Assembly: GCA_964035545.1 (NCBI GenBank)
Contig: OZ037766.1
Coordinates: 2,029,501-2,093,500 of the forward strand
Direction: 5' to 3'
Source of the DNA: Bugula neritina
Taxonomy: Eukaryota; Bryozoa; Gymnolaemata; Cheilostomatida; Bugulidae
DNA: 64,000 nt
The translations under genes were made by a program, and so were the position numbers. The notes beneath the pieces are model-generated. The model worked only from the letters and a program-made list of their open reading frames with translations. It did no database searches and was not told where the DNA came from. Below, piece after piece: positions 63,321 to 64,000 of this stretch (position 1 is the first letter of the stretch; each line of letters starts with the position of its first letter).

Positions 63321-63768
63321 ATGGCTCAAGTTAAAAATATAACACAGCTAAGTAGAGAAGCCAAGAAAGATATACTGTGCAGATATCATATTGAAGGCAT
63401 CTGCCGGTATCAGGATAACCCTGAAAATGTGAGTATACAAACTTTTTAAAACTATGTTATTTAAAAATATTACTAAATACAAATTAATTTTTGTTTTATA
63501 GCTGATTTGAAATTCAGTCCATGACCTTTAAAATCTAGCAATGCAAACAGTTTTTATTTTTTACATGAACTGATTGATGTAACTTGATGTATCAGAAATA
63601 CCACTACCTCAATACAGTAATATGGAGAGAATATCATTTTGACTATAACTAACCTTACAGTGTGAATACAAGCACCTCCAGGAATTCACTGAGTACTTCC
63701 AAAGGAAGGAGCCATATTGCCCTTTTGCCGTTAGAGGAGTCTGCATCTATCAAGATTTTCCCCTGATG
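63321..63768 (+). CDS. tandem CCCH zinc-finger protein B (3' partial)
   Basis: Exons 63321-63428 and 63661-63768 are in phase 0; the last exon lies beyond the window. Same plan as gene A: MAQV start, finger 1 C-x7-C-x8-C-x3-H (LCRYHIEGICRYQD ... CEYKH), and finger 2 starting YCPFAVRGVCIYQD with its third Cys and His expected in the missing exon. It differs from gene A at many positions while the Cys/His residues, CEYKHL and PLM-intron junction are kept, suggesting selection for the fingers. The linker between fingers is four residues longer. Confidence 0.8.
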
Positions 63769-64000
63769 GTGAGACAACTTCAGTGCTCTTTAAAATTTAC
63801 AGCTTTGTTCTTACTTAATCTTATTACAAACATTATTAGTAAATGAGATGAGTAACACATATAACATTACTTCATTTATAGTTCTGTGTATAATTATAAC
63901 CCTTGAAATTCTGAAGTAATTCTACCTATTACTTTTGAGATATTATCATAAAAGTTAAAGTAAAAAATATATGTTCATGATCAGTGGGGATAGTTTAGAA

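Larger units (their letters stand above)
59605..63430 (+). repeat. segmental duplication, copy B
   Basis: Homologous to 53500-55200 plus 56230-57870, in the same order and orientation. It lacks the extra 55075-56230 stretch and carries a private MITE at 60304-60764. Confidence 0.85.

Overview
This is nuclear DNA of a multicellular animal. The genes are split into many short exons by introns of about 0.3-1.3 kb, nearly all GT-AG and a few GC-AG. The sequence is AT-rich and carries tRNA-derived SINEs, minisatellites and a MITE. Gene content (TRPM channel, gasdermin, MKKS/BBS6, chymotrypsin-type proteases) fits an invertebrate. A marine lophotrochozoan is my guess and is not proven by the sequence.

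Layout: (1) 1-570 may be a retrotransposon end. (2) 1332-14685 (+) holds 18 exons of a TRPM cation channel whose 5' end lies outside the window. (3) 19052-24472 (+) is a complete seven-exon gasdermin E-like gene with a predicted caspase site between pore-forming and inhibitory domains. (4) 25042-26214 (-) is an unrecognised 390-residue gene, tail-to-tail with the gasdermin. (5) 28571-31646 and 33475-36884 (+) are two tandem, exon-for-exon paralogous secreted chymotrypsin-type serine proteases. (6) 38593-40379 and 42337-44766 (+) are two small unrecognised genes with similar exon plans, probably diverged paralogues. (7) 46900-51173 (-) is an eight-exon MKKS/BBS6 chaperonin-like gene. (8) 53.5-64 kb is a segmentally duplicated block with very short proteins that consist almost only of two CCCH zinc fingers. 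One gene is complete, one is cut by the window edge, and there is an orphan exon beside a RING-like fragment.

The genes do not form one pathway: channel, cell-death effector, proteases and ciliary chaperonin are ordinary animal neighbours. The less ordinary features are: the CCCH micro-gene family, in which a phase-0 intron precedes the third cysteine of each finger; a near-perfect 104-bp inverted repeat carrying a full p53-family consensus site in each arm; minisatellites that repeatedly sit on or beside exon ends; and three introns inferred to use GC donors. Exon joins were inferred by eye from splice consensus, reading phase and homology. No alignment or transcript data were available.
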